From: CAIYXB01 sp038146805
GTDB lineage: Bacteria; Cyanobacteriota; Vampirovibrionia; LMEP-6097
Length of the DNA stretch: 64,000 nucleotides
Reading direction: 5' to 3'
Assembly: GCA_038146805.1 (NCBI GenBank)
Contig: JAYQSH010000005.1
Coordinates: forward strand, 1 to 64,000
Notes under the pieces: generated by a model
What the model saw: the letters and a program-made list of their open reading frames with translations, nothing else
The model's database searches: none
Told to the model about the DNA's origin: nothing
Position numbers and translations under genes: made by a program
Shown here: in pieces, positions 1 to 7,602 of the stretch
Numbering within the stretch: position 1 is the first letter of the stretch
Layout: the number at the start of each line of letters is the position of its first letter

Positions 1-441
1 TTATCTATAACAGAACCTTTACAACTACCCAGTAGAGAAACCTTACCTGAGACTATTCATCCAAGCTTATTTGATCGAGAGGGTGTTACAGATCTTAAGA
101 ATGCTAATTTTAAAGTATTTGAATGGTCACAGCCAGGTAATCCTAATCCTGAGAAACAAGAAAGAAAGTCTTTTCTATCACTGTTGCATGATGAAGGCCC
201 ACTATTCAGAAGTGATGTTTCTCTACAGCTAAAGCGAGAAGGGCATATCGCCCAACATCCACAAGATCCAATCACGGCGTTACTGATTGTGGGCATGGAT
301 GATCCTTTTGATATAGAGGTCTTTGATATTAAGTTTATGCTGCCAGAGAATATAAAATTTCCAAATTACAAAGATGTAGTGGATACCCGACTCACACAAT
401 TCTTGATTAAAAATCTTATAAATCCGGTTCAGAATTTTTAA
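1..441 (+). CDS. C-terminal part of an unknown protein, 5' end outside the window
   Basis: Frame 1 is open from the first base to a TAA at 439-441, giving the last 146 residues of a protein whose start lies off the left edge. An internal TTG near 184 could be mistaken for a start, but the frame upstream is fully open and protein-like, so I read it as a partial gene. The visible part is acidic and proline-containing, with no transmembrane segment and no motif I recognise. The next gene (brnT) begins about 95 bases later with its own promoter. No function is assigned. Confidence 0.55.
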   Translation, partial: LSITEPLQLPSRETLPETIHPSLFDREGVTDLKNANFKVFEWSQPGNPNPEKQERKSFLSLLHDEGPLFRSDVSLQLKREGHIAQHPQDPITALLIVGMDDPFDIEVFDIKFMLPENIKFPNYKDVVDTRLTQFLIKNLINPVQNF

Positions 442-516
442 AGAACCTTGGGACCCAATAATCATACCTTAAGTTCCATATGGAATATTAGCAATATGAA
501 AATATGGCTATAAATA

Positions 517-525
517 TGGTATAAT
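517..525 (+). promoter_or_regulatory. Extended -10 promoter for brnT-brnA
   Basis: TG-G-TATAAT (517-525) matches an extended -10 element and ends only ten bases before the brnT ATG at 536. No good -35 is seen. Transcription would start about 3-5 bases before the ATG and no Shine-Dalgarno fits, so brnT may be translated from a leaderless or nearly leaderless mRNA. Confidence 0.5.
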
Positions 526-535
526 ATATTTATTA

Positions 536-817
536 ATGAAATTTGAATGGGACGACGCAAAAGACACACTTAACCAAAAGAAGCATGGAATTTCATTCGG
601 TGAAGCTCAGAGGGCTTTTCTTGATAAACATCGTGTCGTTGCTGAAGATATTGAACATAGTAATGAAAAAGAGCAAAGATATTTTTGTTTTGGAGAAGTT
701 GATGGTGGGATTGTGACAGTTAGGTTCACTATGCGTAAAAATTCTATTCGAATTATAGGAGCAGGTTATTGGAGAAAAGGAAAGAAGATATATGAGCAAG
801 AAAACAAAAAAAATTAA
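536..817 (+). CDS. brnT: BrnT-family toxin (RelE-fold ribonuclease)
   Basis: The 93-residue product has the BrnT family pattern: an N-terminal 'FEWD..K...N..KHGISF.EA..AF' block, a central 'E.RYFCFG' strand and a C-terminal 'IRIIGAGYWRKGKKIYE' segment. BrnT toxins are RelE-like ribonucleases that stop translation and are neutralised by BrnA. The gene overlaps the downstream antitoxin gene by 26 bases, the usual toxin-first order for this family. BrnA-BrnT complexes normally repress their own promoter, which here would be the -10 just upstream. The frame is intact. Family assignment is by sequence pattern only. Confidence 0.88.
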   Translation: MKFEWDDAKDTLNQKKHGISFGEAQRAFLDKHRVVAEDIEHSNEKEQRYFCFGEVDGGIVTVRFTMRKNSIRIIGAGYWRKGKKIYEQENKKN

Positions 818-1028
818 ATACACTGATGAGCCAATCAATGCAAAGGTAGTAAAGGATTTTCTTCCTAGACCTGAAGACCTTGTGTTGAAAGAAGATAACG
901 TGAAAGTTACTTTGAGTCTTAGCAAGAAAAGTGTGGACTTTTTTAAACACGAGGCAAAAAAGCTAAATACTCCTTATCAAGGTATGATTAGATCCTTACT
1001 AGATCAATATACTGAAAACTTTGGTTAA
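792..1028 (+). CDS. brnA: BrnA-family antitoxin
   Basis: This 78-residue basic protein ends in the segment expected of BrnA: 'VTLSLSKKSVDFFKHEAKKLNTPYQGMIRSLLDQY', a ribbon-helix-helix fold that dimerises and binds DNA. The N-terminal half is likely the flexible part that wraps the toxin. Its ATG lies inside the 3' end of brnT in another frame, so the pair is translationally coupled. A strong hairpin terminator follows the stop by a few bases, so brnTA forms a complete two-gene transcription unit. Confidence 0.85.
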   Translation: MSKKTKKIKYTDEPINAKVVKDFLPRPEDLVLKEDNVKVTLSLSKKSVDFFKHEAKKLNTPYQGMIRSLLDQYTENFG

Positions 1029-1033
1029 AAAGA

Positions 1034-1064
1034 AAACGCCAAGTATATTTCAACTTGGCGTTTA
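1034..1064 (+). terminator. Intrinsic terminator after brnTA
   Basis: A perfect 11 bp stem (AAACGCCAAGT at 1034-1044 with ACTTGGCGTTT at 1053-1063) closes an 8-base loop just after the brnA stop. The T tract after the stem is short, but the position and perfect pairing support a terminator. Confidence 0.75.
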
Positions 1065-1200
1065 TTAAATGGCTCCACTTGCGGGATGCTTTTCGCAACT
1101 TTGAGGTGGAGCTTGGGGTTGAAGTTCATACGATCAAGACTTTTATTAACAAAATCTCATCAAGCGGCGGGGTATAAAAAGGGTATGATTTGGGTATATA

Positions 1201-1478
1201 GTGAATTGGAAGTTATTGATTACAAACAAAAAAAGCAATTAATAAATTACCTATTCAGTGTAAGAAGAAATATGCTGCTTTCAAATATATTGCTCAGCAT
1301 TCTGGACTTGAAGGGCTTGGATCTTCACCAGGTTTTAAGCTAGAAATGTTAAAAAGGTAAATTAGCTGGGCTTTATTCTATCAGGCTTAACATTGCATAC
1401 AGAGTAATTTTTGATGTTAAGAATGAAATCAGAATAATTGATGTTCTTGAAGTCAGCAAACATGAATACAATCAGTGA
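1201..1478 (+). pseudogene. higB: HigB/RelE-family toxin, broken by two one-base frame changes
   Basis: Read with two corrections, this stretch encodes a ~91-residue HigB/RelE-type toxin starting at GTG 1201. The first part 'VNWKLLITNKK' runs into a stop; after removing one A from the A7 run near 1235 it continues 'AINKLPIQCKKKYAAFKYIAQ...'. Removing one A from the A5 run near 1355 leads into the typical C-terminus 'KGKLAGLYSIRLNIAYRVIF' and 'IRIIDVLEVSKHEYNQ'. Both changes are +1 in A homopolymers, so this is either a dead toxin or a sequencing artefact. The 3' end overlaps the antitoxin start by 17 bases, as expected for a higBA pair. Confidence 0.7.
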
Positions 1479-1836
1479 GGTAATTGATATGGCTAAAAGT
1501 AAAAAAGTAGATATGGATTTTTTGGGCGTACTGAGTTCTTGCCTAGAACAATACGTCAAAGGAAAAGTTAGACCACTTGAGGTATTGAAATTAGTTGAAC
1601 ATGGCTTACCTAAAGAAGATAAAAAGAATTGGGATCCTAGAAATGAATTCGCTGGTTATGAGCTTATAGAAACTTTTCTTGATGTCAAAGGAATGACTCA
1701 AGCAGAACTTGCCAAACAATTAGGTTTAACTTCAGCAAAAATAAATGATATGGTGAAAGGTAGAAGAAAAATTACACCAAAGACTGCTAAAAAATTAGCT
1801 GCAGCTTTTGATGTAGAGCATACTGTGTTTTTATGA
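1462..1836 (+). CDS. higA: HigA-type antitoxin with XRE-family helix-turn-helix
   Basis: I choose ATG 1462 (MNTISEVIDMAK), which overlaps the toxin's last codons; an upstream start at 1438 would lie inside toxin coding sequence. The ~124-residue product has a basic N-terminal arm, a middle segment and a C-terminal XRE-type helix-turn-helix (about residues 76-120) around 'MTQAELAKQLGLTSAKIND' and 'RRKITPKTAKKLAAAF'. It should bind the toxin and repress the operon. The following VOC gene overlaps its stop by four bases (ATGA), so all three may be co-transcribed. Confidence 0.8.
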   Translation: MNTISEVIDMAKSKKVDMDFLGVLSSCLEQYVKGKVRPLEVLKLVEHGLPKEDKKNWDPRNEFAGYELIETFLDVKGMTQAELAKQLGLTSAKINDMVKGRRKITPKTAKKLAAAFDVEHTVFL

Positions 1837-2279
1837 AATATGTCCACACAAACATAATCGCAAAAGACTGGAAGAGTTTAGCAAAATTCTATGAAGAAGT
1901 TTTTGATTGTAAGCCTGTTTTTCCTGAAAGAAAACTTTCTGGCGAGTGGCTTGACATTGGTACTGGAATCAAAAACGCAAAGCTTGAAGGCATTCATCTT
2001 AGACTTCCAGGATATGGAGATCAAGGACCAACTCTAGAAATATTTAGTTACTCAGAAAATATAGAAAAAGCTCTACCTCCAAAAGCAAATAGAGAGGGCT
2101 ATGGTCATTTGGCTTTTCAAGTAGTAAATTTAGAAGAAACTATTGAAAAAGTTATAAAGAATAATGGTTCTAAAATTGGTGAGGTTACTAATAAAGAAAT
2201 TGAAGGTGTTGGTAAATTAAGTTTTATCTACCTTACTGATCCAGAAAAAAATATTATTGAGATACAAAATTGGTCATGA
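1833..2279 (+). CDS. VOC superfamily (glyoxalase/bleomycin-resistance fold) protein
   Basis: The 148-residue product shows two beta-alpha-beta-beta-beta modules: an N-terminal half starting 'KYVHTNIIAKDWKSLAKFYE' and a C-terminal half with 'EGYGHLAFQVVNLEETIEK' and 'LTDPEKNIIEIQNWS'. Candidate metal ligands are His5, the Glu in 'TLEIF', the His of 'GYGHLAF' and the Glu of 'IIEIQN', the usual VOC pattern. The substrate cannot be told from sequence. Start and stop overlap with higA suggests co-transcription with the toxin-antitoxin pair, possibly as a passenger gene. Confidence 0.8.
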   Translation: MKYVHTNIIAKDWKSLAKFYEEVFDCKPVFPERKLSGEWLDIGTGIKNAKLEGIHLRLPGYGDQGPTLEIFSYSENIEKALPPKANREGYGHLAFQVVNLEETIEKVIKNNGSKIGEVTNKEIEGVGKLSFIYLTDPEKNIIEIQNWS

Positions 2280-2300
2280 TTTTAAGCTTTGATTGCAAGC

Positions 2301-2327
2301 GCAAAAAACATTATCAATGTTTTTTGC
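2301..2327 (+). terminator. Hairpin after the VOC gene
   Basis: A perfect 12 bp stem (GCAAAAAACATT with AATGTTTTTTGC, three-base loop) lies 20 bases past the VOC stop. It is AT-rich and has no long T tract beyond the stem, so it is a weak terminator candidate. Confidence 0.45.
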
Positions 2328-2390
2328 TAACCCACGACCGGCGAGCATAGCCCGCAGGCTATAAGTTAGATTCCATTCTAAAACCACATA

Positions 2391-2426
2391 AAAGAAAGAC
2401 ACCTCCATAAGGAGGTGTCTTTCTTT
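2391..2426. terminator. Strong bidirectional terminator between the VOC gene and tRNA-Asn
   Basis: A 16 bp perfect stem (2391-2406 with 2411-2426) with a four-base ATAA loop has an A tract on one arm and a T tract on the other. It can terminate the toxin-antitoxin/VOC unit from the left and the tRNA-Asn transcript from the right. Confidence 0.85.
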
Positions 2427-2431
2427 TTATA

Positions 2432-2506
2432 TGGCTCCCAGGGTGGGATTCGAACCTACGACCGATCGGTTAACAGCCGATTGCTCTACCACTGAGCTAC
2501 CTGGGA
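2432..2506 (-). tRNA. tRNA-Asn (anticodon GTT)
   Basis: Reading the minus strand, a 7 bp acceptor stem (TCCCAGG with CCTGGGA), a D-arm with AGCTC..GG...GAGCA, an anticodon loop CTGTTAA (anticodon GTT at 2474-2472) and a T-arm GGTTCGAATCC fold as a standard 75-base tRNA. The 3' CCA is encoded (2434-2432). The bidirectional terminator lies just downstream. Confidence 0.95.
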
Positions 2507-2594
2507 ATGCTTAGCAAAAATATCTTACCACGCCTTAATTTTTTAAAAAACAAAAAAAAAAATCTTTATCTTTTTTATTAGTTCCAGATAAGAG

Positions 2595-2610
2595 CTAGGC
2601 TAAAAAGCCT
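2595..2610. other. Small hairpin upstream of fliJ
   Basis: TAGGCT-AAAA-AGCCTA forms a short perfect inverted repeat about 45 bases before the fliJ start. It may lie in the leader of the flagellar operon. No clear sigma-28 or sigma-54 promoter was recognised nearby. Confidence 0.3.
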
Positions 2611-2655
2611 ACAAAACAAAGCAAAAAAACAGGGAATAGCCAGTTTAAGACACTT

Positions 2656-3105
2656 ATGGCAAAGAAATTCAAATTCAAACTTGCAAGTATTTTGAAATAC
2701 CGAAAAATAATGAAAGAACAGCAAGAAGCAAAACTTGCACAAGCTCAATTTGCCAAAATGCAAACCGAAGAAGATATCCAAGCAATCGACAACAAAAGAC
2801 ATCAAACCTATCAAGCACTTGCAAGCAATCTTGAAACAGGTTTCAATCTACAAGATCAACTCAACCATGAATCTTTCAATAAAGTTTTACTCTACGATAA
2901 ATCCAAAGAAAAAGCACGTTTAGCAAAACGTATCAAAGCAGTTGAATTTGAACAAGCGAAATTGATTCGTAAACATATGGACTTTAAGTCGATTGAGAAA
3001 CTTGAAGATCAAGCAAAAAAACTACACCAAAAAGAGCTATTAGAACAAGAAATGAAGCAATTAGACGATTTAGTTAACACCAGACACCGGGTCAAAAACT
3101 ATTAA
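2656..3105 (+). CDS. fliJ: Flagellar protein FliJ
   Basis: The 149-residue product is almost wholly alpha-helical and charged, starting 'AKKFKFKLASILKYRKIMKEQQEAKLA', the typical FliJ opening, followed by a long antiparallel coiled coil rich in K, Q and E. FliJ is the stalk-like cofactor of the FliI ATPase in the flagellar type III export apparatus. Length matches the family (about 140-150). Its TAA shares its last A with the ATG of the next gene, so fliJ and the fliK-like gene are translationally coupled. The rest of the export apparatus is not in this window. Confidence 0.85.
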   Translation: MAKKFKFKLASILKYRKIMKEQQEAKLAQAQFAKMQTEEDIQAIDNKRHQTYQALASNLETGFNLQDQLNHESFNKVLLYDKSKEKARLAKRIKAVEFEQAKLIRKHMDFKSIEKLEDQAKKLHQKELLEQEMKQLDDLVNTRHRVKNY

Positions 3106-4517
3106 TGTCATTTATAGATCAGTTATCGCAAAACCTAAGCACTCAATTTGATTTTTTTAATCAATTATCAAATATTTCTCCAGACTCAAATGAGTTAGTG
3201 GCCATTAGAGAAAAGCCAAGTTTTTTAGAAAAAAAAGAAGTCTTTGAATTAAAGCTTAGCGACAAGCATAAAAATGAAAATCCAATCAAACTTAAATCAA
3301 AAAAAGAATTAGAAGAAACTACAGAAGTAATTATTGATGTCGCAGATAAAAAAAAAGAAGTTAAAGATTTAAAAGAATATAATCTTGATCCTGAGCTAGT
3401 GAAAGGAATTTTAGAGCAATTACAAACACAAGTTTCATCCAAGATAGAAGATTACAATCAAGAAATCGTTAATATAAAAATTGAAGATGATACAAGCATT
3501 TCCGATATTCTAAAAATTTCTCAACTACTAGAAAAATTAGAGAAGCTAGCAGAAGAACTTGCAAAGCTACAAAAATCCTTAGAAGCTACCAATGAAGAAG
3601 CAATATTAAATTACAATGCACAATCAGATACAACAGAAATTGAAATTAATCAAGAAACAAGTATCATAGACCCATTGACGAAATACTTGCAAGGTAAAAA
3701 CCAAGAGCAAAAACTCAAAACAGACTATCAAGAAATTATCAAGATGCTAGGTGAAGATGAAAACCTTGAATTATATACTAGCGATAATGAAACAAAAGAA
3801 ATAAGCTCTACCGTCGAAAACAAATTAGCTAAATATTTAGAAACCAATAATCATGACAACTTAAAAAATGTTCTTGATAAAATTCAAGCAAATTTTTATG
3901 AGGATCCAGAGCTAAGAGCAGCTCGAGAATTAGATACAGAAATTTTAGATGAACTAAAACTTGAAGACCTTAGTGTCACTGAAACAAGTAACGAAACAGA
4001 TGGCTCAAGTGATTTTCAACAAAATGAAACATTTTCAATGATCTTTTCAAAAGACATAAAAGCCAATAACGTAAAAGTTAAAAGCATAGCTAAACCAGTT
4101 TCTATCGACAAACTTAGCGAAACTATCAGCAAAGAAGTAAAATCTTTAAAACCTAATGTCAAACAAGAAATTAGAATGGTTCTAAATCCAGAAAATCTTG
4201 GCAAGATGCATTTAACAATGACCCGCGAAGATAATCATATAAAGATTTCGATGTTTGTTCGTAGTGATGAAGCGCAAACTAAAATCGAACAAAAAATCAA
4301 TGATATCAAACAAGCTTTAAACGATAAAGGTTTTGAATCAACGATCGATGTACAAAAAACCGATACCAATAATTCAAATGAAGCAAACTATAATCAAAAC
4401 AAAAAAGAAGACAACGAAACTCTTGAAAAACAAAAAGAAAAATATTTAGAACAAAGACCAAATTGGCTGGAAGAAAACGAAACTAGTTTTGAAGATAGCT
4501 TAAAAGAGATTCTATAA
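3105..4517 (+). CDS. fliK: FliK-like flagellar hook-length control protein
   Basis: The 470-residue protein has a long, low-complexity, acidic, helix-rich N-terminal region (about residues 1-340) and a compact C-terminal domain (about 345-415) with 'RMVLNPENLGKMHLTM' and 'ISMFVRSDEAQTKIEQKI', the Flg_hook pattern of FliK. In the family, the long N-terminal part acts as the ruler for hook length and the C-terminal part switches FlhB export specificity. A charged Lys/Glu/Asn tail follows. Gene order fliJ-fliK-flgD fits. The N-terminal part is not alignable by eye, so the call rests on the C-terminal domain and context. Confidence 0.8.
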   Translation: MSFIDQLSQNLSTQFDFFNQLSNISPDSNELVAIREKPSFLEKKEVFELKLSDKHKNENPIKLKSKKELEETTEVIIDVADKKKEVKDLKEYNLDPELVKGILEQLQTQVSSKIEDYNQEIVNIKIEDDTSISDILKISQLLEKLEKLAEELAKLQKSLEATNEEAILNYNAQSDTTEIEINQETSIIDPLTKYLQGKNQEQKLKTDYQEIIKMLGEDENLELYTSDNETKEISSTVENKLAKYLETNNHDNLKNVLDKIQANFYEDPELRAARELDTEILDELKLEDLSVTETSNETDGSSDFQQNETFSMIFSKDIKANNVKVKSIAKPVSIDKLSETISKEVKSLKPNVKQEIRMVLNPENLGKMHLTMTREDNHIKISMFVRSDEAQTKIEQKINDIKQALNDKGFESTIDVQKTDTNNSNEANYNQNKKEDNETLEKQKEKYLEQRPNWLEENETSFEDSLKEIL

Positions 4518-4527
4518 AAGGAAAAAT

Positions 4528-4869
4528 ATGCCAATAGAAGGAATTTACGATAGTGATTACGCAAACTCAATGGTTGAAAAGACTGCCATTGGTAGTTCAG
4601 GAAACAGCAGTGGTTTTGATGGAGACATGTTTTTAAAACTCTTAATGACTCAGCTACAAAATCAAGATCCATTTAACACAGTGGAAACAGAAAAAATCAT
4701 GGAACAACAAGCAATCCTCACTCAAGTTGAACAAACACTTAAACAAACCAACTCTCTTGAAGATGTAAAAACAGCAGTTGATATTGGCTTAGCAGATATT
4801 TCAAATACACTGGCAAACATCAATAACACTTTAAACACAATAGTTGAAAACCAAAACGGAGGTAGCTAA
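4528..4869 (+). CDS. flgD: FlgD, hook-capping/hook assembly protein (short form)
   Basis: A Shine-Dalgarno AAGGA lies eight bases before ATG 4528. The 113-residue product contains the FlgD N-terminal signature 'DMFLKLLMTQLQNQDPFN' followed by 'TEKIMEQQAILTQVEQ', which directs export and caps the growing hook. Typical FlgD proteins are about 220 residues, with Ig-like and tudor-like domains after this part; here only the N-terminal region plus a short Asn-rich helical tail exists, and the frame ends in a normal TAA. The next gene starts three bases later and may supply a partner. Confidence 0.85.
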   Translation: MPIEGIYDSDYANSMVEKTAIGSSGNSSGFDGDMFLKLLMTQLQNQDPFNTVETEKIMEQQAILTQVEQTLKQTNSLEDVKTAVDIGLADISNTLANINNTLNTIVENQNGGS

Positions 4870-4871
4870 TA

Positions 4872-5171
4872 ATGAATTTATCAGCACTACTCTTTGGAGA
4901 AAAACTACAAGAACTTGGGATTAAAACAGCTTCAAACCTAATTGGCAAAGCTGTTAGTAACAACAAACAATTTGCCAATATATTTGCAAACTCAAAGAGT
5001 AAAACTATTCATATCGAAGATTTAGATTTAAGTAGAGAAGAAGAAATTGAAATTCACAAAATCACAGAAATGGCGATGAACAAAGGTCTTGAAAAAATAG
5101 ACATCGAAATTCGCGGCATTAACTACTCATTAAACATCAAAGACAATAGCTTAACTGCTTTAGTTAGTTAG
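4872..5171 (+). CDS. Small protein at the end of the flagellar operon, unknown
   Basis: The 99-residue product begins three bases after the flgD stop, so it belongs to the same transcript. It has an amphipathic N-terminal half and an acidic middle ('LDLSREEEIEIHKITEMA'), then a short beta-prone end 'KIDIEIRGINYSLNIKDN'. There is no signal peptide or membrane helix. It is not a piece of FlgD that I can recognise. Position suggests a role in flagellar rod or hook assembly, for example a chaperone or a replacement for the missing FlgD C-terminal domain, but this is inference. Confidence 0.6.
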   Translation: MNLSALLFGEKLQELGIKTASNLIGKAVSNNKQFANIFANSKSKTIHIEDLDLSREEEIEIHKITEMAMNKGLEKIDIEIRGINYSLNIKDNSLTALVS

Positions 5172-5215
5172 GTGCTGTTAAAAAATTTGGAAAATAAAGC
5201 AGTTATTGGGATTTA

Positions 5216-5731
5216 CTAAGTAGCTAAAGACTGCTTAAAGTCTTGTGCTAATAGTGGCATTTGGGTCCTACAAAATGCCAAAGCCATACCCACAGCATCA
5301 ACAGCATCGTCTGGTTTGATTTTTTCATTTAAGTTTAAGCTCTGATGTACAAAACTTGAAACCAAATCCTTTTTTGCCATACCATTACCAGTAATAATTT
5401 TTTTCATTTCCAACGGAGTAAATTCAAAAATTGGCAAATTGAAATTTGCAGAAATTTCTAAACAAACTCCCCTTGCTTGCGCAACAGGAATTATTGTTTT
5501 TGGGTTTTTGAAAAAAAACAGCTTTTCAATAGCAACATAATCTGGCTGATATTTTTCTATAACTTGCTTTAGATCTTCTCTTATCTCCTGCAAACGTAAA
5601 GCATCAGAATTTGACTTACAGGTTTCAATAACTCCACAATCTAATAGTTGAGCATTTTGTAAATCATTTAGTTCTAATATTGCGAAACCCAGACGAGCTA
5701 TTCCGGGATCGATTCCTAAAATCCTAAGCAT
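5216..5731 (-). CDS. ruvC: Holliday junction resolvase RuvC
   Basis: The 171-residue protein has the RNase H-like RuvC fold with all four acidic catalytic positions visible: Asp7 in 'LGIDPGIARLG', Glu69 in 'AIEKLFFFKNPKT', and the pair in 'KPDDAVDAVGMALA'. RuvC cuts Holliday junctions with RuvAB during recombinational repair. Length is normal. The gene is convergent with the flagellar operon and divergent from lnt, with about 50 bases between the two starts, so the promoters overlap there. Confidence 0.95.
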   Translation of the reverse strand: MLRILGIDPGIARLGFAILELNDLQNAQLLDCGVIETCKSNSDALRLQEIREDLKQVIEKYQPDYVAIEKLFFFKNPKTIIPVAQARGVCLEISANFNLPIFEFTPLEMKKIITGNGMAKKDLVSSFVHQSLNLNEKIKPDDAVDAVGMALAFCRTQMPLLAQDFKQSLAT

Positions 5732-5782
5732 TCAATATTATTTTAATGTATTATAAGTCATGTAGCAAATACAAAATTAATC

Positions 5783-7519
5783 ATGCTTGATCTTATAAAC
5801 CAGTCCCTTTCTCTAATTTTATCTAACAAAATTGCCCGCATTATTTTTGCAATCGCTGGTGGGCTTATGATGGCATTAAGTCTCGCAGGTTTTGGTTTTA
5901 ATTTTTTTGCCTGGGTAGCGCTAGTGCCGATTTTGCTACTCATAAAAAGCTCTGATTCAATAAAAACCAGTCTTTTTGAAGCAAGCTTATATTTTTTGAC
6001 ATTTAATTTAATTAGTTTTATGTGGTTACTTGCCTTGCATCCACTTACTTGGCAAGGACTGAGTTATCAAGAAAGCATTATTGTCAGCTATCTTTCATGG
6101 ATCACCCCAAGCCTTGCGCATACTTTTTTGATTTTGTTTTTTTGTCTTTGTCTTAAAATAGTTTTTAATTTTAGAGCAAACAAAAGAAGCACCGAACTTG
6201 CAATCATTGATATAGTTGCTCTAGCCTTTTTGTGGGTTATCATTGAATACAAATTATTACTAAATCTTGGTGACAATCTTAGGTCATTTTTTGTACCAAT
6301 TAATTACCTAGCTTATAGCCAATACAAAAACATCTATATGATTCAAATTGCAAATATAATTGGTGCGATTGGCATTGAATTTTTTATTGTATTAGTTAAT
6401 TTACTAGTCTCAAACATTTTCAATATCCAAAAATTAAATAACTCAAACAAAATCTACACCAATGATTTAAATTTAAACAAAAAGTTTTTTGGAGTTGAAA
6501 AAGCTCATGACTACGTTAACACTAGCGCAGTAATCATTTTAATCTTGTGTGCTTTTTACTTTTATGGCTTCAAGAATATTCAAGCTTACAAAAACAAAGA
6601 ACTCAACAACCCACAAAAAAGCATTGCTATTTTACAAGCAGATTTTAGTGCAAAATCTACTCGCAGTTATCATGGCTTTGATCAACTTGTAACATTACAA
6701 GAACAACTATCTTTATCTTTAGTGAAAGCAGTTGATTTTTTATTTTGGACTGAAGGAGCAATCCCGCGCAGTAACTACGATGCACACTCAATCGCCCAAA
6801 AACTTAAAAGTATCACTAACAACTTTAGCTTTGGTACTTTTATAACTGAGAATGAAAAAACCTATAATGCTTTAAAAAACTTTTCTTTTATTAACTACGA
6901 TAAAGATTTAGTATCTTTAAAAGCAATAACTGAAAACGTTGAACAGCAAAACACAAATTTCAACCTCAACAATTTACAAAAATCAAAAACTACAACTGAA
7001 ACAAACTACAAAAAAAATATTTTAGTTTCATTTGGTGAATACTTACCTTTTTATGATCTTTTACCAACAAGCTTAAAGCTTCTCGCTCAACACAGCATTG
7101 GTAGTGGTTTTTCAGCAAGCAATGAAATCAATAATATAACAACTAGTAGTGGTAACTACGCTCCAAGTATTTGTTTTGAAATATTATTTCCAGAACACAT
7201 CAGAAAAACTGTTAAGCACAACACCAGCTTTATGGTTAACCTCAATGACCTATCTTGGTTTAAAAACCCCGTAAAAGTTTTTGGGATCGAACTTAAATTT
7301 CTAAAGGGTTATGTCCACAGAATGATGCTTGCCGCAGCAACTTTTCGCGCAGTTGAAAACAACCGCGATTTAGTACTGGCATCGAACTCTGGCATCAGCA
7401 CTGTCATTCAAGCAACTGGAAAACACAAAAAAACAAGTGAAGTAAACACCATCACTTTAGTAGAAAACAATCTAACTACCCAACAAGGCTTGTCTTTTTA
7501 TAATCAATACGGTTTTTAA
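5783..7519 (+). CDS. lnt: Apolipoprotein N-acyltransferase
   Basis: The 578-residue protein has about six hydrophobic segments in the first 270 residues and a C-terminal nitrilase-like domain. The catalytic triad positions are visible: Glu in 'LFWTEGAIPRS', Lys just before 'ILVSFGEYLPF', and Cys in 'PSICFEILFPE'. Family features 'NLNDLSWF' and 'ASNSGIST' are also present. Lnt adds the third acyl chain to lipoproteins in the inner membrane, implying an outer-membrane lipoprotein system, consistent with the lipoprotein gene at 14,583. The loop between the membrane part and the nitrilase core is longer than in E. coli and Asn-rich. Confidence 0.92.
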   Translation: MLDLINQSLSLILSNKIARIIFAIAGGLMMALSLAGFGFNFFAWVALVPILLLIKSSDSIKTSLFEASLYFLTFNLISFMWLLALHPLTWQGLSYQESIIVSYLSWITPSLAHTFLILFFCLCLKIVFNFRANKRSTELAIIDIVALAFLWVIIEYKLLLNLGDNLRSFFVPINYLAYSQYKNIYMIQIANIIGAIGIEFFIVLVNLLVSNIFNIQKLNNSNKIYTNDLNLNKKFFGVEKAHDYVNTSAVIILILCAFYFYGFKNIQAYKNKELNNPQKSIAILQADFSAKSTRSYHGFDQLVTLQEQLSLSLVKAVDFLFWTEGAIPRSNYDAHSIAQKLKSITNNFSFGTFITENEKTYNALKNFSFINYDKDLVSLKAITENVEQQNTNFNLNNLQKSKTTTETNYKKNILVSFGEYLPFYDLLPTSLKLLAQHSIGSGFSASNEINNITTSSGNYAPSICFEILFPEHIRKTVKHNTSFMVNLNDLSWFKNPVKVFGIELKFLKGYVHRMMLAAATFRAVENNRDLVLASNSGISTVIQATGKHKKTSEVNTITLVENNLTTQQGLSFYNQYGF

Positions 7520-7602
7520 TTTTTATCGAGATTTGTTAACTGTGACTAAGTTAATTTGCAGAACCATGAGACAAAATGAACACGGTCCGAAGTGTCTCGT
7601 AG

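Noticed and set aside
7568..7598. GAGACA...TGTCTC inverted repeat after icd as a terminator
   Set aside because: The stem is only six bases with a long loop and no T tract, so it is too weak to call.
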